A stretch of 64,000 nucleotides of DNA from the NCBI GenBank assembly GCA_003246625.1, contig QJZR01000002.1, positions 1 to 64,000 on the forward strand. The letters are read 5' to 3'. The stretch's first letter is position 1; each line of letters begins with the position of its first letter. Under the pieces are notes generated by a model. The model saw nothing but the letters and a program-made list of their open reading frames with translations. It did not search any database and was not told the DNA's origin. This document shows, in pieces, positions 9,247 through 18,008 of this stretch. The translations under genes and the position numbers were made by a program. This DNA is from Alphaproteobacteria bacterium. GTDB taxonomy: Bacteria > Pseudomonadota > Alphaproteobacteria > Rhodospirillales > Rhodospirillaceae.

Positions 9247-10118
9247 TCGGCAAGATTGCCGCCAAGGTTCTGAAGCTTTTGGGGCACCCCGGGTTTAAGG
9301 CGAATCCGGTCGCGGTGTTGTGGCGGTGCGCGGAATTGCTCGTCCACGTCGCGGTGGGGCGTCCGATCACCTTTTCCCTGACCCGCGACGGGGAAAAACT
9401 GCGGGTTCCGGCCAACCTGCGCTACACCACGCTGACCGCCTTCGTGATGCGGGACTACCTGGAGCCGGAACTTCACCACCTGCCCAAGCTTGTCCGCAAG
9501 GGCGATGTGTTCGTCGATATCGGGGCCAACATCGGGGTCTATTCGCTGCGCGCGGCGACCCTGGCCGGACCGCAGGGACGCGTCATCGCTGTCGAGCCCG
9601 GGGCCGATGCCCTGGCCGCCCTACGGGGCAACCTTGCGCTTAACCCGAACCATGCCGTGACGGTCGTCGCCTCTGCCATGGGGGACCACACGGGAACCGC
9701 CACCCTCTACCACGTCGGCAACGGCTACGATCCGCAGGCTTTCTCCCTGTTGTCGGACGAAACCGCGAACGGCGAGGAGAGCGTCCCCCTGACCACCCTG
9801 GATGCGGTGGTCGGCGAACTGGCGCTGGGACGCGTGGACTGCGTGAAGATGGATGCCGAGGGGGTGGAACCGCTGGTCCTCGCCGGTGGAAGGCAGACGC
9901 TGGAACGCTTTCACCCCGTGGTGATTCTGGAAACGAACATTACGACTCTCGGGCGGCGTGGCAGTCCCACATGCCAAGCATGGGATTTTCTCGAGGAACT
10001 GGGATACGGATTTCACCGTATCGTCGGCAGCCGTCCGGTCAGGCTGTCGGAGCCGCCAGCGGATTTCTGCAACGTCATCGCGATTCACCCCGAGAACAAC
10101 CGCTTCGCCACGGTTTGA
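9243..10118 (+). CDS. FkbM-family SAM-dependent methyltransferase
   Basis: 291 aa. FkbM-type motifs are visible: VFVDIGANIGVYSL (SAM-binding motif I, about residue 97), VIAVEPGADAL, VPLTTLDAVV and VDCVKMDAEGVEPLVLAGG. These proteins usually O-methylate sugars or polyketides; here the likely substrate is a sugar of the exported polysaccharide. The ATG overlaps the TGA of the polymerase gene. It is the last gene of the plus-strand arm, about 300 bp before a terminator. Confidence 0.88.
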   Translation: MIGKIAAKVLKLLGHPGFKANPVAVLWRCAELLVHVAVGRPITFSLTRDGEKLRVPANLRYTTLTAFVMRDYLEPELHHLPKLVRKGDVFVDIGANIGVYSLRAATLAGPQGRVIAVEPGADALAALRGNLALNPNHAVTVVASAMGDHTGTATLYHVGNGYDPQAFSLLSDETANGEESVPLTTLDAVVGELALGRVDCVKMDAEGVEPLVLAGGRQTLERFHPVVILETNITTLGRRGSPTCQAWDFLEELGYGFHRIVGSRPVRLSEPPADFCNVIAIHPENNRFATV

Positions 10119-10413
10119 GCGCCGTTGCGCGGGTCTCTTGGGAATGCAGCGCAGTGGTCGGTTCTTCGACCAACCGACCCGTTATGGAACTTTCATCCGG
10201 CCGTAGGTGGAGCCTCGCTGTTGGTTGAGGTCCCCCCGGCGGACTGTTGCCTATGTCCCGTCATGGGCGAGCCCTTACAGTTGGCGACGGCTTGCGGGAA
10301 CGGCTTCAACCGGTCTGGAATGTCGTGATTGGGCGCTGATCGGACGTGCGCTGATGGTGCATGCGGTGCGATAGAAGCAGATGAAGGTGGTTGCATGTCC
10401 CCGCGACCAATCG
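10119..10413. other. Gene-free stretch after the polysaccharide locus
   Basis: About 295 bp without a convincing coding frame on either strand. I looked for a tRNA in its distal part, where GCGACCA occurs, but no acceptor or T-arm pairing could be built. No repeat or clear promoter is seen. Confidence 0.6.
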
Positions 10414-10446
10414 AAAGCCCCGTGCTTCCCGCACGGGGCTTTTTGT
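10414..10446. terminator. Bidirectional rho-independent terminator
   Basis: Perfect 12-bp stem AAAGCCCCGTGC / GCACGGGGCTTT with a 5-nt loop, followed by TTTT on the plus strand and preceded by A residues that give a shorter T run on the minus strand. It separates the polysaccharide operon from the convergent metallophosphoesterase gene. Confidence 0.9.
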
Positions 10447-10449
10447 CTC

Positions 10450-11640
10450 TCATAAAACAGGCCGGGATGAACCCCTTGTTCCTCCAGGCGGCAAGGGTGT
10501 CGAGAACGAGCGGGGGGCGCGCAGGACGATGCGGGTGATTTCGGGCGGCACGCCCAGGCGGATCGGCAGGCCGTTCCACAGCCCGGTGCCGTTGCTGACG
10601 TAAAGCTGCATCGCCCCGACGCGGTACAGGCCGGAAACGAACCCGCCGTTGGCCGCCTTGGTGATCCGGTCGAGGCCGAGAATCTGCCCGCCGTGGGTGT
10701 GCCCGGAAAGCTGCAACGCCACGCCCGCCGCCGCCGCCGTTGCCGCCGCGCCGGGGCGGTGCGCCATCAGGATCGTCGTCGCGCCGGGGGGAATGTCGGC
10801 AAGCGCCCGCCGCAGGTCGGGCAGGGGGTCGCCGAACCGGGCGGCGGCGGTGTCGGTCAGCCCGGCGACATAGAGGCTAGCGTCGCCGCGGGAGATGGCG
10901 ATGTGCTCGTTGTTCAGGACGCGCAGGCCAAGCTCGCGGAACTTGTCCATCCAGGCGGCGTGGCCGGAATAGTATTCGTGGTTGCCGCTGATCGCGACGA
11001 CGCCCAGCGGCGCGCGCAGGTCCCGCAGCGGTTCCACCGCCTGGGCGCGGGCCGCCACGGTTCCGTCGATCAAATCGCCGGTGATCAGAATTAGGTCGGG
11101 GGAGAGGGCGTTGGCCCGCGCCACCACCGCGCGCGTCCAGGCGGCGGGGAACAGGCGGCTGATGTGCAGGTCGGTCAGCTGCGCCACGGTCAGTCCGTCC
11201 ATCGCGGGCGGCAGGTTTTCCAGGGTGACCTCCACCTCGCGCACGCCGGGCACGCGCGTCGCCTGCCAGACGCCGACGGCGGCAAGCAGCGTCGCGGCCA
11301 GGCAAAGCCCGGCGCTCCAGCCGGGGGTGGAGAGCCGGACCGCCGCCACCAAGCCGGCCTGGTGCATCCCCCAAAGGCACAGCGCGGCCACGTCCTTGAG
11401 AAGCAGGAAGGCGGCGAGCAGGATGAAGGCGCCGAACGCCCCGCCCAGCGCCGCCAGCGCCGCGAAGGGAATTTCCGGCGACGCCAGCGAGCCGAAGGCC
11501 CCGCGCAAGATCAGGTGGTATTGCGTCAACGGCAGCAGGATCAGGGCGGCCAGGAGTTTCCACCCGAGGGGCCAGGGAAGCGGCAGGACCAGACGCGACA
11601 GGACATAGACGTAAATCGCGAAGACGACGGCATGAAACAT
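10450..11640 (-). CDS. Membrane-anchored metallophosphoesterase (YkuE/YaeI-like)
   Basis: 396 aa. About four hydrophobic segments in the first 140 residues are followed by a calcineurin-like phosphoesterase domain with the full set of metal-ligand motifs: TDLHIS, ITGDLIDG, SGNHEYYSG, MAHRP and SGHTHGGQ. Relatives such as YkuE and YaeI act on phosphate or pyrophosphate bonds at the membrane surface; the substrate here is not evident. The ATG at 11640 is preferred because homology-like membrane sequence begins there, although the frame stays open to 11733. Single-gene unit convergent with the polysaccharide operon. Confidence 0.9.
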   Translation of the reverse strand: MFHAVVFAIYVYVLSRLVLPLPWPLGWKLLAALILLPLTQYHLILRGAFGSLASPEIPFAALAALGGAFGAFILLAAFLLLKDVAALCLWGMHQAGLVAAVRLSTPGWSAGLCLAATLLAAVGVWQATRVPGVREVEVTLENLPPAMDGLTVAQLTDLHISRLFPAAWTRAVVARANALSPDLILITGDLIDGTVAARAQAVEPLRDLRAPLGVVAISGNHEYYSGHAAWMDKFRELGLRVLNNEHIAISRGDASLYVAGLTDTAAARFGDPLPDLRRALADIPPGATTILMAHRPGAAATAAAAGVALQLSGHTHGGQILGLDRITKAANGGFVSGLYRVGAMQLYVSNGTGLWNGLPIRLGVPPEITRIVLRAPRSFSTPLPPGGTRGSSRPVL

Positions 11641-12235
11641 CGGCGAACGATCCCTGCTTGCGGCGCGGCCAGAGGGAGGACCTAAGGCTTGCGTCCGCGT
11701 CGCGCAAGCGGCGGTCGGCGCCGATCGGGGCATTTCCGGCGTGTGGTGTTTTTCGCGCCTTTTCGTGACTAAAAAGTAGCCATATATTCATTCTGTTGCG
11801 TTTTTGTGCAAACGCTCCCGGCGGCGCGGTCGCGGTTCCGTCGTCCGCGCCGCCGTGGCGGGCGGGGAAAATCGCCCGGTTTTTCTCGAACGGCGGATGT
11901 CGTCGTGCCTCTTTCGCCACTTTTCCGAGCTCCGTTTTCCCTTTGATTACGTTGGATTGTCCGTTCCGACGGCGGCGTTCGCGCCACGCCGCGTCGGGAA
12001 ATGGGCGGCACGGGGTTTGCATTCCTCCGCTTCGCGTGACGCACGCATCGCATGCCGCGTGGGGCGGCAAGGGGGCCGGGGACAGATCGAAATCGCGCGG
12101 AGACGGTGCCGCCGCCGGGGCGGAGGACCGCCCGGGCGTGGCGTCTTTCCCGCATCCGGCGGATGCGCGGCCTCCGGTCAGAAGGAGAGTGGGTGTGAAT
12201 TTCCCGTTGTTGAAATCGTTTTTTGGGGGGTGCCC
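11641..12235. promoter_or_regulatory. Long non-coding gap before the TRAP operon, with possible promoter
   Basis: About 595 bp with no credible gene. The AT-rich part near 11760-11800 contains TATATT at 11783-11788 with TTTTCG 17 bp upstream, a weak sigma-70-like pair reading toward the TRAP genes. It is followed by an imperfect inverted repeat (TTGC at 11796-11799, GCAA at 11808-11811) that could be an operator. If this promoter is used the leader is more than 400 nt. The rest is GC-rich and featureless to my eye. Confidence 0.3.
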
Positions 12236-12748
12236 ATGCGCCGGTTGATCGCCGCATACGTGCACCTGACGGATCGGGTCTCCGACTATGTGGGCTATCT
12301 GGCCGCGGCGCTGATCTTCTTCATGGGCGGCACGCTGATTTTCGACGCCATCACCCGCAACCTGATCAAGATGCCCGTGCACTGGGCGGTCGAGCTGACG
12401 CAGTTCACGCTTGCCGCCTATTACTTCATGGGCGGGCCGATGACCCTGAAGAACGACGAACACGTCCGCATGGATCTTTGGTACGCGAGCCTGTCGCGGC
12501 GGAACCGGAACCGCATGGACCTGGGAACCATCGGCTTTCTGATCTTCTATCTCGGCGTCACCCTGGTCGGCTCGGTTTCCAGCCTGGCCTACGCCATTCA
12601 AACCAACGAAAAGCGCTTCTCGATCTGGAATCCCTCGGTGATTCCGATCAAGGCGCTGATGGTACTGTGCCTGGTTCTGATGTTGATGCAGGCGGTGGCC
12701 CTGCTGCTTCGGCATGTCGGCTTGGTGCGGAAAGGACATCCGCGATGA
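12236..12748 (+). CDS. TRAP transporter small permease (DctQ-type)
   Basis: 170 aa with four membrane segments and family features: WAVELTQFTLAAYYFMGGPMTLKNDEHVRMDLWY in the middle (a conserved LxxxxHVRMDL-type loop). With the large permease and the periplasmic binding protein it forms a sodium- or proton-driven TRAP importer of an organic solute. The ATG at 12236 has only a G-rich stretch as ribosome site. Its end overlaps the large permease start. Confidence 0.9.
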   Translation: MRRLIAAYVHLTDRVSDYVGYLAAALIFFMGGTLIFDAITRNLIKMPVHWAVELTQFTLAAYYFMGGPMTLKNDEHVRMDLWYASLSRRNRNRMDLGTIGFLIFYLGVTLVGSVSSLAYAIQTNEKRFSIWNPSVIPIKALMVLCLVLMLMQAVALLLRHVGLVRKGHPR

Positions 12749-14085
12749 GCTACGACATGATCGCCCTTTTGATGTTCGCGTCGATGATGGTGCTGCTCCT
12801 GACCGGGCAGCGCGTCTTCGCCGCCATCGGTTTCGTCGCCGCGGGCGCCGCCCTGCTGCTGTACGGCCAAGGCGCCATCGAGCTGCCCTTCAACCAAGTG
12901 TTCAAGCTCTTCAATTGGTACGCCATGCTGACCCTGCCCATGTTCATCTACATGGGCTACATCCTGTCGGAGTCCGGCATCGCCGAGGACCTCTACAAGA
13001 TGCTGCACGTCTGGTTCGGCCGGGTCAGCGGCGGCCTGGCCGTCGGCACCATCTTCCTGATGGTGATCATCTCGGCGATGAACGGCCTGTCGGTGGCGGG
13101 CATGGCCATCGGCGCCACCATCGCCCTGCCCGAGATGCTGCGCCGCGGCTATGACAAGGTGCTGATTTCCGGCGTGGTGCAGGGCGGTTCGTCGCTCGGC
13201 ATCCTGATCCCGCCGTCGGTGGTCCTGGTGCTGTACGGCATGATCGCCCGTCAGCCGGTGTCGAAACTGTGGTTCGCCGGTCTGGTTCCCGGCCTGATCA
13301 TGGCGGTGCTGTTCATCCTCTACGTGCTGATCCGTGCCTGGATCAACCCGAAGCTCGCCCCCATCGTGCCCGAGGAAGAGCTGAACATGCCCTTCCGCGA
13401 AAAGCTGGCGCTGGCGCGGGCGGGGATCATTCCCTTCGCCATCTTCTTCTTCATGACCGGCCTGTTCGTCGCGGGCTACACCAGCCTGGTGGAAAGCTCG
13501 GCGGTGGGCGCCACGGCGGCGACGCTGGCGGCGATTCTGAAGGGGCGGTTCAACTGGCGGCTGATCCGCGAGACCTCGATGAAGACGCTGTCGGTCTCGT
13601 GCATGTTCATGTGGCTGATCCTGGCCGCGCTGGCCTTCGGCGCCGTCTTCGACGGCCTGGGCGCGGTGAAGGCGCTGGAAGATCTGTTCATCCGCAAATG
13701 GGACCTGTCGCCCTGGACCATCATCGTGATGATGCAGCTCAGCTTCCTGGTGATGGGGATGTTCCTGGACGACACCGCGATGCTGGTGATCGTCGCGCCG
13801 CTTTACGTGCCGCTGGTGAAGATGCTGGACCTCGGCATGGGGCACCAGCAGCTGATCTGGTTCGGCGTGCTCTACACCATCACCTGCCAGATCGCCTACA
13901 TCACCCCACCGTTCGGCTACAACCTGTTCCTGATGCGATCTCTGGCGCCACGGGAGATTTCCCTGGTCGACATCTACCGTTCGATCTGGCCCTTCGCCCT
14001 GATCATGGCGCTGACCATCGCCCTGACCATGATTTTCCCCGAACTGGCTCTTTGGCTTCCGGCGCATATGAGCGTCAGGGGCTGA
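12745..14085 (+). CDS. TRAP transporter large permease (DctM-type)
   Basis: 446 aa, about 12 membrane segments. DctM signatures include LTLPMFIYMGYILSESGIAEDLY, MNGLSVAGMAIGATIALPEMLRRGYDK, GSSLGILIPPSVVLVLYG and GMFLDDTAMLVIVAPLYVPL. It is the transport-catalysing subunit in the inner membrane. The ATG overlaps the small permease stop; 47 bp separate it from the binding-protein gene. Confidence 0.95.
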   Translation: MSYDMIALLMFASMMVLLLTGQRVFAAIGFVAAGAALLLYGQGAIELPFNQVFKLFNWYAMLTLPMFIYMGYILSESGIAEDLYKMLHVWFGRVSGGLAVGTIFLMVIISAMNGLSVAGMAIGATIALPEMLRRGYDKVLISGVVQGGSSLGILIPPSVVLVLYGMIARQPVSKLWFAGLVPGLIMAVLFILYVLIRAWINPKLAPIVPEEELNMPFREKLALARAGIIPFAIFFFMTGLFVAGYTSLVESSAVGATAATLAAILKGRFNWRLIRETSMKTLSVSCMFMWLILAALAFGAVFDGLGAVKALEDLFIRKWDLSPWTIIVMMQLSFLVMGMFLDDTAMLVIVAPLYVPLVKMLDLGMGHQQLIWFGVLYTITCQIAYITPPFGYNLFLMRSLAPREISLVDIYRSIWPFALIMALTIALTMIFPELALWLPAHMSVRG

Positions 14086-14132
14086 TCCGCCGATGCAGCA
14101 GTGGTTCCTCGTCAACCCCACAGGAGTAGAGA

Positions 14133-15233
14133 ATGACTGAAGAGAAGAAGAAGACTTCCGCCGAGGCCGCCAGCCTGTCGACCCGGCGCGGCTTCCTCGG
14201 CAAGGCCGGGATCGGCGCCACCGCCGTCGCCGCCGGGGCGACCACCCTGGCCGCGCCGTTCGTCAACACCCGGGCCGCGGCGCCGATCAAGTGGCGTTTG
14301 CAGACCTACTCCGGCGCTCCGCTCGGCGCGCACGTGATCAAGCCGCAGATCGAGGCCTTCAACGCCGCCGCCAACGGCGAGATGGAAATCGAGCTCTACT
14401 ACGCCGACCAGCTGGTCCCCACCGCCGACCTGTTCCGCGCGTTGCAGACCGGCACCCTCGACGCGGTGCAGTCGGACGAGGCGACGATGGCCTCGCCGGT
14501 CGACATCGCGGTGTTCGGCGGCTACTTCCCCTTCGCCGCCCGCTACAGCCTGGATGTGCCGGCGCTGTTCCGTTACTACGGCCTGAAGGAAATCTGGGAA
14601 GAGGCGTATGCGGAAGTCGACAACGTCACCTGGCTGTCCACCGGCGCCTGGGATCCCTTGCACATCTTCACCGTCAACAAGCCGATCCGCAGCCTTGCCG
14701 ACATGAAGGGCCTGCGCGTCTTCGGCGTGCCGACGGCGGGCAAGTTCCTGTCGCGTTACGGCCTCGTCCCGGTGACCATTCCGTGGGACAACGTCGAGGT
14801 CGCGATGCAGACCGGCGAACTGGACGGCGTGGCGTGGTGCGGCTTCACCGAGGCCTATGAAGTGGGTTGGGCCGACGTCTGCAAGTACGCGCTCAGCAAC
14901 TCGGTCACCGGCGCCTGGTTCGGCAGCTACTTCGCCAACACCAAGAGCTGGAAGAAGGTGCCGCCGCACCTGCAGCAGTTGTTCCGTTGCACCATCGACC
15001 AGTCGCACTACTACCGCGACATCTGGTACTGGGGCGGCGAGGCGAAGCTGCGCGTCGAGGGCAAGAAGATGGAGCTGACCTCTCTTCCCGCCAACGAATG
15101 GGCGCAGGTGGTCAAGGACTCCAAGGGCTTCTGGGACGAGATCGCTTCTTCCAGCCCGCGCGCGGGCAAGGTGGTGGCGGCCTTCAAGAAGTACGCCGAG
15201 ACCATGGAAAAGGCCGGCTACCCCTACCGCTAA
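14133..15233 (+). CDS. TRAP transporter periplasmic substrate-binding protein (DctP-type, Tat signal)
   Basis: 366 aa. The N-terminus contains STRRGFLGKAGIGA, a twin-arginine motif followed by a hydrophobic stretch and an AAA-like cleavage site, so export is probably by the Tat route. The DctP fold follows (LVPTADLFRALQTGTLDAVQ; SLADMKGLRVFGVPTAGKFL; MQTGELDGVAWCGFTEAYEVGW). The ligand is not readable from the sequence. The catabolic genes downstream suggest a polyol, glycerol-like or organic acid substrate. AGGAG precedes the ATG. Confidence 0.93.
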   Translation: MTEEKKKTSAEAASLSTRRGFLGKAGIGATAVAAGATTLAAPFVNTRAAAPIKWRLQTYSGAPLGAHVIKPQIEAFNAAANGEMEIELYYADQLVPTADLFRALQTGTLDAVQSDEATMASPVDIAVFGGYFPFAARYSLDVPALFRYYGLKEIWEEAYAEVDNVTWLSTGAWDPLHIFTVNKPIRSLADMKGLRVFGVPTAGKFLSRYGLVPVTIPWDNVEVAMQTGELDGVAWCGFTEAYEVGWADVCKYALSNSVTGAWFGSYFANTKSWKKVPPHLQQLFRCTIDQSHYYRDIWYWGGEAKLRVEGKKMELTSLPANEWAQVVKDSKGFWDEIASSSPRAGKVVAAFKKYAETMEKAGYPYR

Positions 15234-15250
15234 GCCGCTTTCGCGCATTC

Positions 15251-15276
15251 GGTCCCGCCCGGCGACGGGCGGGACC
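15251..15276 (+). other. Intercistronic hairpin after the TRAP binding-protein gene
   Basis: Perfect 10-bp stem GGTCCCGCCC / GGGCGGGACC with a 6-nt loop and no T run. Such hairpins between a binding-protein gene and downstream genes often protect the upstream mRNA or cause partial termination. The position, 18 bp after the stop, fits that role (inference). Confidence 0.5.
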
Positions 15277-15369
15277 GTCCCTTGCGGCTGGTGCGCGGGC
15301 CGCTTTCGCAATACCGTTTCCTCGCGGCGGTTCGGGCCGCCGCGTTTGGGTGCATGGAAGGGGCCGTTC

Positions 15370-16782
15370 ATGTCTCGCATATCCGCTCCGCCGCCGCAGG
15401 ACCTGTTCGACGTCGCCGTGATCGGCGCCGGCGTGGTCGGCTGCGCGGTGGCGCGCCGTTTCGCCTTGGCGGGGGCCAAGGTCGTCCTGATCGAAAAGGG
15501 CGCCGACATCCTGTCCGGCGCCTCCAAGGCCAACAGCGCCATTCTGCATACCGGTTTCGACGCGCCGCCCGGCAGCCTGGAACTGGATCTGGTGCGGGCC
15601 GGGCGCGCGGAATACCTGCAAATCCGCGAGGATCTCGGCCTGCCCTTGCTGACCACCGGGGCGCTGGTCTGCGCCTGGACGGCGGAGCAGGCGGACAAGC
15701 TGGAGGCGATCGCCGAAAAGGGCCGCGCCAACGGCGTCGACGGCCTGAAACTGCTGACCGGCGCGGCGGCGCGGGCGACCATGCCCGGCCTGTCGGAAAG
15801 CCTGATTTCCGCCGTCGAGGTGGCCGAGGAATACGTCGTCGACCCGTGGTCGGCGCCGCTGGCCTATCTGACGCAGGCGGTGGCCCTGGGGGCGCGGTTC
15901 GTCCGCGACGCGGAGCTGCTGAAGGGAACCTTCGACGGCGACTGGACGCTGGAGACCAAGGCCGGTCCCCTGCGGGCCCGCGCCGTGGTCAACGCCGCCG
16001 GTCTGTTCGGCGACGTGGTGGACGAACGCCTGGGCTTCGCGCCGGAATTCCAGATCCGGCCGCGCAAGGGGCAGTTCGTGGTTCTGGACAAGGCGGCCTT
16101 CGCCCATGTGCCGCGCATCGTCCTGCCGGTGCCGACCGAGATTACCAAGGGCATCGTCGTCTGCCCCACCGCCTTCGGTAACGTCCTGGTCGGCCCGACG
16201 GCGGAGGAACAGGAAGACCGGGTGCGCGCCACCGTCGAGACCGAAACCCTGCAAGCCTTGCTGAAGCGCGGCGCGGAAATCGTTCCGGCGCTGGCGGGAA
16301 TGCCGGTGACCGCGACCTACGCGGGGCTGCGCCCGGCCACCGAGGACAAGGCCTATCGCGTCTTCGTGCGGGCGGAGAAACGCGCCATCACCCTGGGCGG
16401 CATCCGTTCCACCGGGCTTTCCGCCGCCCTCGGTCTGGCGCAACACGCGGTCGGGCTGCACGCGGCTTTCGGCCTGCCCCTGACCCCGCCGGAAAGCGTG
16501 CCCCGGGTGCGGCTGCCCAACCTGGCCGAGCCCTGCGAACGCGATTGGCAGCGCCCCGACCATGGCGAGATCGTCTGCCATTGCGAGATGGTGACGAAGC
16601 GGGAAATCGAGGCCGCGCTGGACAGCGCCGTGCCGCCGGGGGATTTCGGCGGCCTGCGGCGGCGCACGCGGGCGGGCATGGGCCGTTGCCAGGGTTTCTA
16701 TTGCAACGCCCATCTGGCGGAATTGGCCAAGGGCAAGGTGGCCGTGACCCCCTGCGCGGCCGAGAAGGACGAGGATTCATGA
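15370..16782 (+). CDS. FAD-dependent oxidoreductase with C-terminal [2Fe-2S] (BFD-like) domain, GlpA-like
   Basis: 470 aa. An N-terminal FAD-binding motif (VAVIGAGVVGCAVARRF, about residue 16) is followed by the DAO fold with KANSAILHTGFDA, seen in GlpA and L-2-hydroxyglutarate oxidase relatives. The C-terminus carries VCHCEMVT and GRCQGFYC, the four-Cys pattern of a BFD-like [2Fe-2S] domain, as in anaerobic glycerol-3-phosphate dehydrogenase GlpA. Likely function: oxidation of a hydroxy acid or polyol phosphate with electrons passed on through the cluster. The ATG at 15370 has GGAAGGGG upstream. The next gene overlaps by ATGA. Confidence 0.85.
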   Translation: MSRISAPPPQDLFDVAVIGAGVVGCAVARRFALAGAKVVLIEKGADILSGASKANSAILHTGFDAPPGSLELDLVRAGRAEYLQIREDLGLPLLTTGALVCAWTAEQADKLEAIAEKGRANGVDGLKLLTGAAARATMPGLSESLISAVEVAEEYVVDPWSAPLAYLTQAVALGARFVRDAELLKGTFDGDWTLETKAGPLRARAVVNAAGLFGDVVDERLGFAPEFQIRPRKGQFVVLDKAAFAHVPRIVLPVPTEITKGIVVCPTAFGNVLVGPTAEEQEDRVRATVETETLQALLKRGAEIVPALAGMPVTATYAGLRPATEDKAYRVFVRAEKRAITLGGIRSTGLSAALGLAQHAVGLHAAFGLPLTPPESVPRVRLPNLAEPCERDWQRPDHGEIVCHCEMVTKREIEAALDSAVPPGDFGGLRRRTRAGMGRCQGFYCNAHLAELAKGKVAVTPCAAEKDEDS

Positions 16783-18008
16783 GCGGCGATTTCAGCGCGG
16801 ACGTGATCATCGTCGGCGGCGGTCCGTCCGGCGTCGGCGCGGCCCTGGAACTGCGCCGCCGTGGCGTCGCGCGGGTCATCGTGCTGGACCGCGAGCCGGA
16901 CCTGGGCGGCGCGACGCGTCATTGCAGCCATTCGCCCTTCGGCATGCGGGAATTCGGCCGCGTCTATTTCGGCGGCGCCTATGGGCGGCGGCTGACGCGC
17001 GAGGCGGCGGACCTGGGGGTGGACGTCCGCACCGGCCATTCCGTGGTCTCCCTCGGCATGGACGGCGTCCTCACCGTGGCCAATGCCCGGGGGGTGGAAA
17101 CCCTGTCGGCGCGGCGGGTGATGATCGCCACCGGCGCGCGGGAAACCCCGCGTTCCGCCCGGCTGGTCCCCGGCGACCGGCCGCTTGGCGTGATGACCAC
17201 GGGGACCCTGCAATCCTATGTCGCGTTCTACGACCAGATGCCGTTCCGGCGGCCGCTGATCGTGGGGACGGAACTGGTTTCCTTCTCCGCCGTGCTGACC
17301 TGCCTCGGCCGCCGCGTGTGGCCCGCGGCGATGATCGAGGCCGAGCCCTACGCGCGGTCGCGCGAACTCTATACCTGGTTGCCCACGGCGGCGGGAATTC
17401 CCGTCCTCAAGGGGGCGGAGCTGGTCGACATTCGCGGCTCGCGCCGGGTCGAGGCGGCGTCGATCCGCCGTAACGGCCGGGTCTCGCCGATCGTCTGCGA
17501 CGGGGTTCTGCTGACCGGACGGTTCACGCCGGAGGCCGCCTTGTGCCGGCAGTCGCCGCTGGGCGTCGATCCGGGCAGCGCCGGTCCCGCCGTCGACCAG
17601 GACGGGCGTACCGCCAACCCGGTCTATTTCGCCGCGGGCAACGTTCTGCGCGGCCTGGATACCGGCGGCTGGTGCTTCCGCGAGGGCCGCGCCATCGGCG
17701 CCGCCGTCGCCGAGGACCTGGCGCGGGACGGCGACGCGGGGGCGGCGGTGCCGGTCGCCTTCGACGATCCGGTGAAGCTGGTGGTGCCCGGCCTGTTGCG
17801 GCGCGGCGGCCTGGCCGCGCCCGCCCTGCGGGACTTCCAGCTGCGCGTCACCCGCCGGGTGCGGGGGCGCCTGTCCCTGGAACTGGACGGCAAGACGGTG
17901 TGGAGCCGCGACGGCGCGTGGATGCCGGAACGCCGCATCCTGGTGCCGATTCCGCCGGATGCGGCGCGGGCGGAACAGGTGCGTTTCCGCCTCGCCGAGG
18001 ACGCCTGA
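16779..18008 (+). CDS. NAD(P)/FAD-dependent oxidoreductase (pyridine-nucleotide-disulfide type)
   Basis: 409 aa. FAD motif VIIVGGGPSGVGAALEL at the N-terminus, an ATGARE sequence near residue 113, a second nucleotide-binding region (RRPLIVGTELVSFSAVLTCL) and a C-terminal FAD motif (VYFAAGNVLRGLD). It resembles the alpha-subunit type of FAD enzymes that pair with a GlpA-like partner and a BFD cluster (opine dehydrogenase or HcnB-like complexes). Probably the partner of the preceding protein. The stop overlaps the kinase start (TGATG). Confidence 0.85.
   Translation: MSGDFSADVIIVGGGPSGVGAALELRRRGVARVIVLDREPDLGGATRHCSHSPFGMREFGRVYFGGAYGRRLTREAADLGVDVRTGHSVVSLGMDGVLTVANARGVETLSARRVMIATGARETPRSARLVPGDRPLGVMTTGTLQSYVAFYDQMPFRRPLIVGTELVSFSAVLTCLGRRVWPAAMIEAEPYARSRELYTWLPTAAGIPVLKGAELVDIRGSRRVEAASIRRNGRVSPIVCDGVLLTGRFTPEAALCRQSPLGVDPGSAGPAVDQDGRTANPVYFAAGNVLRGLDTGGWCFREGRAIGAAVAEDLARDGDAGAAVPVAFDDPVKLVVPGLLRRGGLAAPALRDFQLRVTRRVRGRLSLELDGKTVWSRDGAWMPERRILVPIPPDAARAEQVRFRLAEDA

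Noticed and set aside
10380-10413. A tRNA-like 3' end (CCCGCGACCA) near the terminator
   Set aside because: No T-arm or acceptor pairing could be formed with the upstream sequence.
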